In this document: positions 7,635-14,815 of the stretch, one piece after another
Layout of the letters: each line of letters begins with the position of its first letter
Position numbering within the stretch: position 1 is the stretch's first letter
DNA from: AC-69 sp044869895
Lineage (GTDB): Bacteria; Actinomycetota; UBA4738; HRBIN12
Direction of reading: 5' to 3'
DNA length: 25,351 nt
Assembly: GCA_044869895.1 (NCBI GenBank)
Contig: JBIOXZ010000040.1
Location: 1 to 25,351 of the forward strand
Made by a program: the position numbers and the translations under genes
Notes under the pieces: model-generated
What the model was told of the DNA's origin: nothing
Databases searched by the model: none
The model's input: the letters and a program-made list of their open reading frames with translations, nothing else

Positions 7635-7954
7635 AGGAGCCTTGGCTGACCATCCTGATGCCCTCGATGGTGCTCGGCGCGCTCTTCGCACTGGCCATTG
7701 GCCTGCGGTTGCTCGCGCGCGACCTCACCCGACGCACTGGGGTTCGCTTCAACTCCCGGTTCGCCCTTCTGAACGGATACAGGTTGGTTTGGCTCGCCAT
7801 CATCGCCTACCCGGTTCTGGCGCTGCGCTGGCTCTTCCGGCCGAGCAAGCGTGGCACGTCACTGGAATGGGGCGAGGAGACGACGGCGGGTGAGGAGAAG
7901 GCGATCATCGGCCAGAGCGCGAGGCACTACCATTCCACGATTGGGCGGCCGTAG
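7631..7954 (+). CDS. Small membrane protein of unknown function
   Basis: A 107-residue protein with two hydrophobic segments (about residues 7-29 and 50-68), separated by a basic stretch (ARDLTRRTGVRFNSR), and a polar C-terminal tail. I do not recognise a family. The start at ATG 7631 is well supported: GGAGGAGGAAGG lies immediately upstream, one of the strongest ribosome sites in the window. Third-position GC of about 85 percent fits a real gene in this genome. The ATG overlaps the stop of the doubtful ORF upstream. It stands alone between the DUF2342 gene and the 8077 gene, so context says nothing about its role. Confidence 0.6.
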   Translation: MKEPWLTILMPSMVLGALFALAIGLRLLARDLTRRTGVRFNSRFALLNGYRLVWLAIIAYPVLALRWLFRPSKRGTSLEWGEETTAGEEKAIIGQSARHYHSTIGRP

Positions 7955-8061
7955 GAAGCCCGCACCTTTCGGAGGTATCGCTCCATCCGCTCCCCGAGTA
8001 CAAGAGCAGCCGTCTGTCCCGGCCGGATCTGCCGGGGCCCCCGCCGGCCCATCACCTCCGA

Positions 8062-8067
8062 TATCCT
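8062..8067 (+). promoter_or_regulatory. -10-like box before the 8077 gene
   Basis: TATCCT lies nine bases before the ATG at 8077, and the bases between are pyrimidine-rich with no ribosome site. This suggests a leader of only a few bases or none. No -35 match is obvious. Confidence 0.35.
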
Positions 8068-8076
8068 TTCCGCCCG

Positions 8077-8874
8077 ATGACCGTCGGAGAGCTCGTCTTC
8101 GCCAGCGTCGTGGACCAGCGGGTCTACGACGCGCAGGGCGAGCGGGGATCGAACGGCGTCTACCTCCTGGGCGTTCCCGGACGGGCCCTGCCCTTCGTGG
8201 TGTACCGGGCCTGGAAGATCGGGACCGGTTCGGTCACCGAGAGCGTGGACTTCTACGGACCGTCCGGGCGCCTCGTCCATCGCTGGGGACCGGTGGTCCG
8301 ACGGATGCTCGGCATGATGGACCTGACGGAGGAACGTGACCTGGTGGGGGATGCGGAGTTCGACGAGACGGGCATGCACGTCGTTTCGTTCGTGATCGAC
8401 GACGAGATCGTGGGCGAGATCGAGTGCCCAGTGTTCGTCCAACCGGCCCCGACCAAACTCCCAAAGGACATCGAGGACGGCCTGCGAGGCTCCGACATCA
8501 TCTGGGTGGGACCGGATCACAACGGGAGGTCGAACGCGGTCCCCGTGTGGTTCGTGTACCGGAACGGAAGGATCTACGTCCTGTCGAAGAACGAGCCGGG
8601 CCCGGAGGAGCAGACCGTGCCCGGCATCCCCGGCGCTTCCGACGTCATCGTTGTGACCCGCTACAAGGCCACGAACCCCGAGCGGCGTGGCCGCGACGCC
8701 GGGCTACGAGAGTTCCACGCCACGGTGCGGACGCTGGAGGGCCCCGAGTGGGAGGAGGCCGCGAAGCTCCTGGTGGACCGTCGCCGGAGCCGGCCCGGGC
8801 CCCCGGCGGAATGGATCCAGCGGTGGCGCGGATCGTGCGCCATCGCCGAGCTCACGCCGGTCATCCCGTTGTGA
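8077..8874 (+). CDS. Two-domain protein with C-terminal FMN-type split-barrel (PNPOx-like)
   Basis: A 265-residue protein. The C-terminal half (about 140-235) resembles the pyridoxamine-5'-phosphate-oxidase-like split barrel that binds FMN or F420: a strand pattern with AVPVWFVYRNGRIYVLSK, then SDVIVVTRYK, as in general-stress and F420-binding flavin proteins. The N-terminal half (about 1-120) is predicted to be beta-rich, with VYRAWKIGTGSVTESVDFYG and TGMHVVSFVIDDEIVGEIE, and I do not recognise it. It may be a separate sensor or binding domain. No signal peptide or membrane segment. There is no ribosome site before ATG 8077, only a -10-like box. The gene converges on the phosphatase fusion gene with a strong hairpin between. 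Substrate and cofactor cannot be read from sequence. Confidence 0.7.
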   Translation: MTVGELVFASVVDQRVYDAQGERGSNGVYLLGVPGRALPFVVYRAWKIGTGSVTESVDFYGPSGRLVHRWGPVVRRMLGMMDLTEERDLVGDAEFDETGMHVVSFVIDDEIVGEIECPVFVQPAPTKLPKDIEDGLRGSDIIWVGPDHNGRSNAVPVWFVYRNGRIYVLSKNEPGPEEQTVPGIPGASDVIVVTRYKATNPERRGRDAGLREFHATVRTLEGPEWEEAAKLLVDRRRSRPGPPAEWIQRWRGSCAIAELTPVIPL

Positions 8875-8878
8875 GGGT

Positions 8879-8911
8879 CGGGCTGGCGGCGGCGTCGCCG
8901 CCGCCGGCCCG
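8879..8911. terminator. Strong symmetrical hairpin between convergent genes
   Basis: Bases 8885-8894 (GGCGGCGGCG) pair perfectly with 8896-8905. The stem continues through a T-G pair to CGGGC at 8879-8883 against GCCCG at 8907-8911. The hairpin lies between the stops of the 8077 gene (8874) and the phosphatase gene (8930) and would form in both transcripts. There is no T run on either side, so it may end transcription poorly by itself or serve as an RNA 3' end barrier. Confidence 0.5.
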
Positions 8912-8929
8912 TTCAACGCGCAATCCCCG

Positions 8930-11900
8930 CTACGGCACAGACGGCGTGAGCGTCGGGCAGTTGGGCGCCGTCGCCCCGTTCGAGTCCGCGCAGTTGATGC
9001 GGCCGTCGGGGAACGCCTTCACGAATGGGCTGAGCGGTGAGCTCACCGAGATGTAGTCTGCAACGTCCTGGTCCATGATGTTCTGCGTGGTCACCCGGCT
9101 GATGAACACCGGGTAGCCGTCGCCCCCGTTCGCCATGAAGTCGTTCTCGGCGATCTTGTAGCTCGTTCCGTTCGTCAGATCGACTGGGGTCGTCGTGCAG
9201 TTCCCGCTCGCATCGGTTGTCACCGCGGACGTGACCCGGCTTCCCGCCGGTGCAGCGATGTCGTACGTGAAGCAGAGCCCGGAGACCTGCGGGAACCGGC
9301 CATCCACGGCAGGCATGCGCGAGACCCCGTTCTCCAGCATCGCCTTCAGCTCGGCACCGTTGACCGTGAGCGTCACCACCACGTTCCCGAAGGGGAGAAC
9401 CGTGAGGACCTGGCCCCGGGTGATGGGGAACGGCGGGGGCGTGTAGGCGGGGCAGAAGTCGTTCGGGTTGTCCGTCGTCGGGCAGGTGAGGTCGGCACGA
9501 AGTCCTCCCGAGTTCGTGATGGCGAACTGCACCCCGGTCGGGGCGTACTGCGTCCGCATCGCGTCCGTGACGACGTTGCCGACCAAGGACTCGCACGTTC
9601 GACCGGTACTGCCTCCGCACTGGTCCGCCCGAGGGATGAACTTCGTCGAATTCCCGATCTCCGTGTTCAGGATGGGGCTGAGCTGGGCGTTCAGCTCGTC
9701 GATCCTGGCCTGGATGGCCGGATCGGGGGTGACGCCGATGTCCCACGGCTTGTGGAAGTCCGCCGTCGTGTACACCACGGACTTCGTGGCCGCGTCGACC
9801 ACCAGCCGGACCCGGGTGAAGCGGATCCCCTTGCTGCGGTTCTCCGTCACGAGGACCCCGTTCGACCGAGTGGACATCACTTGGAGGTCCGTGTGGTCCC
9901 CGATGACTGCGTCGACATTCTGGACATCGTCGGCGAGATCGATGAGCGGCCCCGTCGGGTTGGTCAGGGTTCCCGCGGTCGCTCCGAGGTGGCCGATGGC
10001 CACGATCGCGGCGACACCGGGCTGTGTGCTGAGCTGAGCGGCTCGCTTGTTCACCGCGTCCGTCGAGTTCTCGACGTGGAAGGGGACGAGGCCGGCGGGA
10101 TTGATCAGCTCCGGGAGATCGTCGTTGGAGAACCCGATGATTGCGAGCTTGAACGTTCCGAAGTTGAACAATCGTGACTTCGACCATTCCTGAGGAGTTT
10201 CACCGAACTCGTCTACGATGTTCGCCGATACGTACGGGAACGTGGCCAAGGGGATGAGCTCGTTCCGCAGGTACTGCTGGCCACGATCGAAGTTGTGGTT
10301 TCCGAGTCCGTCCAGGTTGAAGCCCATCATGTTCATGAGCTCGATCGTGGGCTTGTCCCCGAAGAAGCTCGAGATCGGGGGCGTGGCCCCGACTGAGTCG
10401 CCTGCCGCGAGCGTGATCGTGGCCCCCGGATTCTCTGCGCGATACACGTCGAACCACGGTTTCAGGAACGCCGCGCCGCCGATTCCGAAGCTCGGTCCGA
10501 CCGTATCGGCCGCCTCGGACAAGGGGATGAGCTGGCCGTGATAGTCGCTGATGTCGAGGATGTCGACCTCGCGGAGGCTCTCAGTCCCCGTGAGCATGTC
10601 CAAACGGATCTTGCCGCGCGCGTTCTGAGGTCCGGCGAAGTTCATGAGGAAGGAGATCGTCGGCGCGAGGTCGATCGCCCGGATCCCGGCGACGGGGTCC
10701 TGGTGCCGTATCCCCGCGCCGGCGGCGACGAACGTCGCATGCATGTTCACGTTGTGGGCGAGGTCCACCAGGTTCGGCAGGTAGCCGTGCTGCCCGAAGA
10801 ACTGCGAGAAGGCGATCGCGACGTTGTTGGTTCCCGCGTCCGATTGGTACGGCGGCCGCGTGACCACCACGACGTCTCCGCTGCGGTTGGGGTGCAGCGA
10901 GTCGGAACCGTCCACGTTGCGCAGTTGCTCTTTCCTGAAGATGGCGTCCACGACCTGCGCCCCCGGGTTCGCCGGGTCGCTCAGGTTCTGGAACGCATCG
11001 ATGACGGCCGTTCTGACCTGCTCGTACGTGGTTCCCGACGGCAGGGTCGGGTTGACGTAGACCTGGATCGTGCCGCCGGCCCAACAGGCCTTCGTCAGGT
11101 CCGTCGTCGCCGCGCCGCAGTTGCTCGCGTTGGCATTGCTCGCGTGGAGAGAGATGCCGTTCACGGTCGCCGCATTCAGGATCTTGTTCGCATTGACCGC
11201 GTACCATTGGGGCGCGAAGCCGTGGTCCGAACCGGCGAACGTCGTCGGATTGCCGCCCATCAGGCTCCGAGCCAGCGCGAGTTTGGCGTCGGCTTCGTGA
11301 TACGCGCTGCGAACGTATCCCTCTCGGACCGAAACGAGCCCGTCGGGCGGACCGACTCCATCGACGTTGTCGAAGTACGGGTTCGGATCCCCCTCCATGT
11401 CGGTCCGGGTATAGAGCGCCATGAACTGGTGTGAGAACTCGTCGGTGACCGGGTAGCCCACCAGCGCGAGATCGGTGTCGGGCTGGAGCGTTCCGAGGAT
11501 GAACTCCATCACGGCGTCCCCGTAGGCCGCTTCGAGGTCGCGACCCTGTTCGACGTACGTCTCTTCGTCGATGATCCGGGCCTCGAGCGGCGCGAAATCG
11601 GCCGAGACCGCGGTGGGGAAGTTGTCGGCCAGGTAGCTTTCGAGGTTCCCGCCCGGGAGGGCGGCGCAGGCGGGCGTGCCGCAGGTCGCGATGAGGCGCT
11701 CGACCGACGTGAAGTACAGCTTGAACGACGACAGGTCGGGAGCAAGTGTGATGAGCTTCGTGTAGAACCCGGCGGTCTGACCGGCGCGGGCTCCGATCAG
11801 CCCGTTCGCGCCACGGAGCTTGATCTCCTTGAAGTCGCCGACGGCAAGGTCGGCTGCCGCCAGGGCTCCGTCCTTTCCATCGGCCGTCCGGACCAGGAGC

Positions 11901-12637
11901 ACATGATCGTAGCCGCTCCCCGCCGCATAGATGTACACGTCATACGTCCTGGTGGGGTTCTGGGCGGCGAACGTGGTCGCCACCGTGAGCGAAGTCTGCT
12001 TCGCGGTGATTGTGCTGGCCGGCACATTCGTCCAGCCCGACGCATCGGAGAAGCTCGCGACCTGGTACGAGAGTCCGAACGTGGCCGCGCCCGCTGCCTC
12101 GTCCGGGATCGAGGGTGCCGTGAGGACGCCGCGGGTCGAGAAGAAGTTCGTGAAGTCGACGGTGGGACCGTTGATCCCGGCGAGGCGGCCGCCGACCCAT
12201 TCGACCTGCGCCACCTTCAGGCCGGCTCGCTCGGCGGCGTTTGCGATGGTGTCTGCCTGGAGGACTCCGGTGCCAGAGAACGAGGTCCGGGCGGAAAACG
12301 TGTCCCCCGTCCGGAAGAACGTGTTGTTCGTCGACCCATGCTCACTGGGGTAGGTGCCCGTGGCCATCGTGTACCACCCCACGCCGGTGTTGGGTGGGAA
12401 CGCCTGCACCATCCCGTTGGCACCCTCGACGCCGGCGGAGCGCAGGGCCGCATACGTCGGCATGAACCCAGCATCGGAGTATTGACGCATCAGGTCGGGT
12501 CGCATCCCGTCGGACGAGTAGAGCACGACCCTGCCGGCGCTGGGCTTTCCGGGAGCAGCGCCCTGGGCGACGCTCGAGGTGAGCGCGGCGAGAACGGAGA
12601 CGGCAGCGAACAGCGCGATCAGCGAGCGGCGACGCAT
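8930..12637 (-). CDS. Exported fusion: alkaline-phosphatase-type phosphodiesterase + 5'-nucleotidase
   Basis: A 1235-residue protein with a Sec signal peptide (hydrophobic 6-23, cleavage expected near AQG-A at 25-27). Residues about 35-670 form an alkaline-phosphatase-superfamily phosphodiesterase: Asp43, nucleophile Thr84 (PPNTGVGWYTMATG), Asp399/His403 (DEFSH), Asp471/His472 (SDHG) and His617 (QHGY) match the two-metal set. Residues about 690-960 are a calcineurin-like metallophosphatase (Asp698/His700 in SDYHGQL, Asp747 in AGDS, Asn780/His781 in GNHNFD, His883, His915). Residues about 990-1200 are the 5'-nucleotidase C-terminal domain (NSGGLRADL, LPFGNVVVTL, NDFMANGGDGY). It probably releases nucleosides from extracellular nucleotides. 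Odd points: the PNH motif after the Thr is VGW, and GNHEFD is GNHNFD. No wall anchor is seen. ATG 12637 with GGAGGA upstream is the best start. The ion set and order are seen; the substrate is inferred. Confidence 0.88.
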   Translation of the reverse strand: MRRRSLIALFAAVSVLAALTSSVAQGAAPGKPSAGRVVLYSSDGMRPDLMRQYSDAGFMPTYAALRSAGVEGANGMVQAFPPNTGVGWYTMATGTYPSEHGSTNNTFFRTGDTFSARTSFSGTGVLQADTIANAAERAGLKVAQVEWVGGRLAGINGPTVDFTNFFSTRGVLTAPSIPDEAAGAATFGLSYQVASFSDASGWTNVPASTITAKQTSLTVATTFAAQNPTRTYDVYIYAAGSGYDHVLLVRTADGKDGALAAADLAVGDFKEIKLRGANGLIGARAGQTAGFYTKLITLAPDLSSFKLYFTSVERLIATCGTPACAALPGGNLESYLADNFPTAVSADFAPLEARIIDEETYVEQGRDLEAAYGDAVMEFILGTLQPDTDLALVGYPVTDEFSHQFMALYTRTDMEGDPNPYFDNVDGVGPPDGLVSVREGYVRSAYHEADAKLALARSLMGGNPTTFAGSDHGFAPQWYAVNANKILNAATVNGISLHASNANASNCGAATTDLTKACWAGGTIQVYVNPTLPSGTTYEQVRTAVIDAFQNLSDPANPGAQVVDAIFRKEQLRNVDGSDSLHPNRSGDVVVVTRPPYQSDAGTNNVAIAFSQFFGQHGYLPNLVDLAHNVNMHATFVAAGAGIRHQDPVAGIRAIDLAPTISFLMNFAGPQNARGKIRLDMLTGTESLREVDILDISDYHGQLIPLSEAADTVGPSFGIGGAAFLKPWFDVYRAENPGATITLAAGDSVGATPPISSFFGDKPTIELMNMMGFNLDGLGNHNFDRGQQYLRNELIPLATFPYVSANIVDEFGETPQEWSKSRLFNFGTFKLAIIGFSNDDLPELINPAGLVPFHVENSTDAVNKRAAQLSTQPGVAAIVAIGHLGATAGTLTNPTGPLIDLADDVQNVDAVIGDHTDLQVMSTRSNGVLVTENRSKGIRFTRVRLVVDAATKSVVYTTADFHKPWDIGVTPDPAIQARIDELNAQLSPILNTEIGNSTKFIPRADQCGGSTGRTCESLVGNVVTDAMRTQYAPTGVQFAITNSGGLRADLTCPTTDNPNDFCPAYTPPPFPITRGQVLTVLPFGNVVVTLTVNGAELKAMLENGVSRMPAVDGRFPQVSGLCFTYDIAAPAGSRVTSAVTTDASGNCTTTPVDLTNGTSYKIAENDFMANGGDGYPVFISRVTTQNIMDQDVADYISVSSPLSPFVKAFPDGRINCADSNGATAPNCPTLTPSVP

Positions 12638-12847
12638 GGCTTCCTCCTTCGAGGGCGGGAAATGAGATACGAACGCGAGCTTGTCGAAACCGATGCGGAC
12701 GAAGCATATGGCGGTAGCACAGCCTGCCTCCTCCGAAGGCGGATGTCCCCGCCCTGGTCCCGGGCTGTTCTCGCTCCCCTTCAACTACCGCATGCGATGG
12801 ATCCCAGTCAAATGCAGCGAGGAGCTCGAGCGGGAGGCAGCAAACGC

Positions 12848-13864
12848 TCAGACGAAGTGGCGGCCGAGGGCGAGCGCCAGAGCGTTCAGGTCCTTGGACA
12901 GCTCCAGCAGATCGGCCGGCGTGAGGGCCTGAGGTCCGTCGCACAGCGCCTCGCCGGGATCGTGGTGGACGTCGACCATCACGCCGTCGGCGCCAGCCGC
13001 GATCGCCGCACGGGCCATTGGAGAGACGAGCTCACGATGCCCCATGGCGTGCGACGGATCCACGATCACGGGAAGGTGGCTCTCCTGCTGGGCGACGACC
13101 ATCCCGCCGAGGTCGAGCGTGTTCCGCGTGGCGGTCTCGAACGTTCGGATGCCTCGCTCGCACAGGATGATTTCCGAGTTACCTCGCTGGGCGACGTACT
13201 CGGCCGCCATCAGCCACTCCTCGACGGTCGCGGAGAAGCCCCGCTTGAGGAGCACCGGCTTGCTCGTCGCGCCGACCTCCCTCAACAGGGCGAAGTTCTG
13301 CATGTTGCGGGTGCCGACCTGGAGTGCGTCGGCCCACGATGCGACGAGCTCCACGTCCCGCGGCTCCATGACCTCGGTCACGACCGGCAACCCCGTGTCC
13401 TCCCTGCATCGAGCCAGGATCTCCAGGCCCCGCTCCCCCAGTCCCTGGAACGAGTACGGCGATGTGCGGGGCTTGAACGCGCCGCCCCGCAGGATCGTTG
13501 CCCCCGCGGCCTTGGCCCCCCGAGCGGCGGCGAGCGCCTGCCATTCGCTCTCCACGGCGCACGGTCCGGCGATGATCGTGAACGTCTCGCGGCCCACCGC
13601 GGCGGGCCCCACCTTCACAGTCGTGGGCTGAGGATGAAGCGCCCTGGCCACCATCTTGTAGGGCTTCCCCACCTGGATCAGGTGGTCCACGCCCGGGAAG
13701 TTGTCCAGGCCGAGGCCCATGAACGATGCCGTGTCGCCGACCAGGCCGATGATCGTGTGCACCGCGCCGCGCGAGACGAAGGCCTCACCGCCGGCGTCGC
13801 GGACCTTGTCGGAGACGCGCTCGATGTCCGCCTCCGTCGCGTCCCTCTTCATCACCACGACCAT
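12848..13864 (-). CDS. aroF: 3-Deoxy-7-phosphoheptulonate (DAHP) synthase, type I-beta
   Basis: A 338-residue DAHP synthase, which condenses phosphoenolpyruvate and erythrose 4-phosphate in the first step of the shikimate pathway. An N-terminal ACT/ferredoxin-like domain of about 70 residues precedes the barrel, as in the Thermotoga-type enzymes where it mediates feedback inhibition. Barrel motifs are IAGPCAVES, LRGGAFKPRTSPYSFQGLG, LLKRGFSATVEEWLMAAEY, ILCERGIRTFE, VIVDPSHAMGHR and VMVDVHHDPGEALCDGPQAL; the Cys, Lys, His, Glu and Asp ligands expected of the family are all present. ATG 13864 has GGAGG five bases upstream. An aromatic-rich leader peptide and an intrinsic terminator lie upstream (13901-14010), so expression is probably attenuated by aromatic amino acids. 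The symbol aroF is by family convention. Confidence 0.95.
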   Translation of the reverse strand: MVVVMKRDATEADIERVSDKVRDAGGEAFVSRGAVHTIIGLVGDTASFMGLGLDNFPGVDHLIQVGKPYKMVARALHPQPTTVKVGPAAVGRETFTIIAGPCAVESEWQALAAARGAKAAGATILRGGAFKPRTSPYSFQGLGERGLEILARCREDTGLPVVTEVMEPRDVELVASWADALQVGTRNMQNFALLREVGATSKPVLLKRGFSATVEEWLMAAEYVAQRGNSEIILCERGIRTFETATRNTLDLGGMVVAQQESHLPVIVDPSHAMGHRELVSPMARAAIAAGADGVMVDVHHDPGEALCDGPQALTPADLLELSKDLNALALALGRHFV

Positions 13865-13900
13865 GGCAACCTCCGCTTCAGGCGGGCCGCCCGGGAGGAT

Positions 13901-13928
13901 GAGAAAACCCCGGGCACTCGGCCCGGGG
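13901..13928 (-). terminator. Intrinsic terminator in the aroF leader (attenuator)
   Basis: On the minus strand CCCCGGGC (13928-13921), loop CGAGT and GCCCGGGG (13915-13908) form a perfect 8-bp GC stem, followed at once by TTTTCTC. This is the only hairpin with a T run directly behind it on this side of the window. It sits 28 bases downstream of the leader-peptide stop and 36 bases upstream of the aroF ATG, so it would stop transcription before aroF unless disrupted. A competing pairing is described in the findings. Confidence 0.85.
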
Positions 13929-13956
13929 TCCCCTGCGCTCCGTTCGGCTCAGGTGA

Positions 13957-14010
13957 CTACGCCGGGCCTCGCCCGCCGTAGAAGAACCAGTCACCGAAGA
14001 CGCGCCGCAT
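13957..14010 (-). CDS. aroF leader peptide, 17 residues, aromatic-rich
   Basis: ATG at 14010-14008 opens a 17-codon frame ending with TAG at 13959-13957. The peptide is MRRVFGDWFFYGGRGPA: five of 17 residues are aromatic (Phe5, Trp8, Phe9, Phe10, Tyr11), four of them consecutive, and these are exactly the three end products of the pathway whose first enzyme lies downstream. It is followed by a terminator and then the DAHP synthase gene. Ribosome-mediated attenuation is known for aromatic biosynthesis genes, including, from memory, a Phe-rich leader peptide gene (aroR) before a DAHP synthase gene in Corynebacterium glutamicum. There is no clear ribosome site before the ATG, so translation may be leaderless. 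The peptide itself probably has no function beyond its translation. Confidence 0.8.
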   Translation of the reverse strand: MRRVFGDWFFYGGRGPA

Positions 14011-14019
14011 CAGGCGCCT

Positions 14020-14048
14020 ATCGTGCCAGGCCAGCAGGGCGATGGCAA
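14020..14048 (-). promoter_or_regulatory. Candidate promoter for the aroF leader
   Basis: On the minus strand TTGCCA (14048-14043) and CACGAT (14025-14020) are separated by 17 bases. The -10 box ends nine bases before the leader-peptide ATG, which would leave a leader of one to three bases or none. The -10 match is weak (three of six bases, including the important A2 and T6). Confidence 0.4.
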
Positions 14049-14117
14049 CCGGTTCGCCTCGCTCGCGTCCGGGAGGACCGGGGCTGACGGGGAGGGCGCG
14101 GACACCCACCATCGGAC

Positions 14118-14123
14118 TACGAT
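14118..14123 (+). promoter_or_regulatory. -10 box for upp, spaced for a leaderless mRNA
   Basis: TACGAT at 14118-14123 ends six bases before the GTG at 14130, and no ribosome site is present. This is the same box-to-start spacing as at 6024-6029 and 6078-6083. The gap 14011-14129 is thus a divergent promoter region serving the aroF leader and upp. Confidence 0.45.
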
Positions 14124-14129
14124 GCGCGC

Positions 14130-14747
14130 GTGGTGACCCTTGTCGCGCACCCGCTGGCGGAGCACCTCTTGACCCAGCTCCGCGATCGTGACACCCCCCC
14201 GCCGGTCTTCCGTACGCTGGCCAAGCGCCTGGCCCTGGCCATCACGTTCGAGGCGATCCGCGACCTCCCCACCGATGAGGTCAAGATCGAAACGCCGCTC
14301 GAGCCGACGACGGGCCGCATCCTCGCCGAGACCCTGGTGGCCGTTCCGATCCTCCGGGCCGGCCTGGGGATGCTGGAGGCGGTGACCGAGCTGTTCCCGG
14401 AGGTGGCCGTGGGCTACATCGGGCTCGAACGCGACGAGGCCTCCCTGCTTCCGCAGTCCTACTACCGAAAGCTGCCGGAGGTGGCCGGTCGTCACGTGCT
14501 CGTCCTGGACCCCATGTTGGCCACCGGTGGATCGGGCGCGGCGGCCTGCGCCGCCGTGAAGGAGGGCGCCCCCGCCTCGGTCCGGTTCGTGTGCGTCGTC
14601 TCCGCACCCGAGGGGATCGGCAAGATGCAGGCCGAACACCCGGACGTCCCCATCTTCACCGCCGCCGTCGACCGGCAGCTGAACGACCGCGGATATATCT
14701 TGCCGGGCCTCGGCGACTTCGGGGACCGGCTGTTCGGCACGGAGTGA
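14130..14747 (+). CDS. upp: Uracil phosphoribosyltransferase
   Basis: A 205-residue uracil phosphoribosyltransferase, making UMP from uracil and PRPP in pyrimidine salvage. Diagnostic segments are HPLAEHLLTQLRD at the N terminus, VPILRAGLGMLE, the PRPP loop VLDPMLATGGSG, and the C-terminal uracil-binding stretch AAVDRQLNDRGYILPGLGDFGDR. Length is normal (about 205-210). GTG at 14130 is immediately followed by a second GTG; the first fits the -10 spacing, but the second cannot be excluded. The downstream neighbour is a nucleoside ABC importer operon in the same direction, and a nucleoside hydrolase cluster follows, so uracil released from imported uridine would feed this enzyme. Confidence 0.95.
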   Translation: MVTLVAHPLAEHLLTQLRDRDTPPPVFRTLAKRLALAITFEAIRDLPTDEVKIETPLEPTTGRILAETLVAVPILRAGLGMLEAVTELFPEVAVGYIGLERDEASLLPQSYYRKLPEVAGRHVLVLDPMLATGGSGAAACAAVKEGAPASVRFVCVVSAPEGIGKMQAEHPDVPIFTAAVDRQLNDRGYILPGLGDFGDRLFGTE

Positions 14748-14780
14748 GATCGGGCCCGTCCGCCTGGATGGGCGCTTGCG

Positions 14781-14786
14781 TATGAT
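14781..14786 (+). promoter_or_regulatory. -10 box for the BMP importer operon
   Basis: TATGAT (five of six to consensus) lies 29 bases before the ATG at 14816. The lipoprotein gene has a strong ribosome site, GGAGGGG, at 14806-14812. There is no clear -35 box, so the operon may have its own promoter or use an activator; read-through from upp, 68 bases upstream, is also possible. Confidence 0.4.
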
Positions 14787-14815
14787 TCGTCGGGAAGGGG
14801 AGAGAGGAGGGGCTG

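Noticed and set aside
8018..8036. CCCGGC / GCCGGG hairpin after the 7631 gene
   Set aside because: Only six pairs, 64 bases after the stop and with no T run; expected by chance at this GC content.
12638..12784. N-terminal extension of the phosphatase fusion by 49 codons
   Set aside because: The internal ATG at 12637 has a GGAGGA ribosome site and begins a textbook signal peptide; the extension would bury it.
12638..12847. PHO box or riboswitch upstream of the phosphatase gene
   Set aside because: I searched the 210-base gap for repeated GTTCA-like half-sites and conserved riboswitch cores and found none that hold up; only weak -10-like words (TATGCT, TATCTC) are present.
11903..13981. Plus-strand open frame of 692 codons
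   Set aside because: It runs antisense across parts of two well-supported genes (phosphatase fusion and aroF) and the gap between; the product has no recognisable motif and skewed Arg/Gly content.
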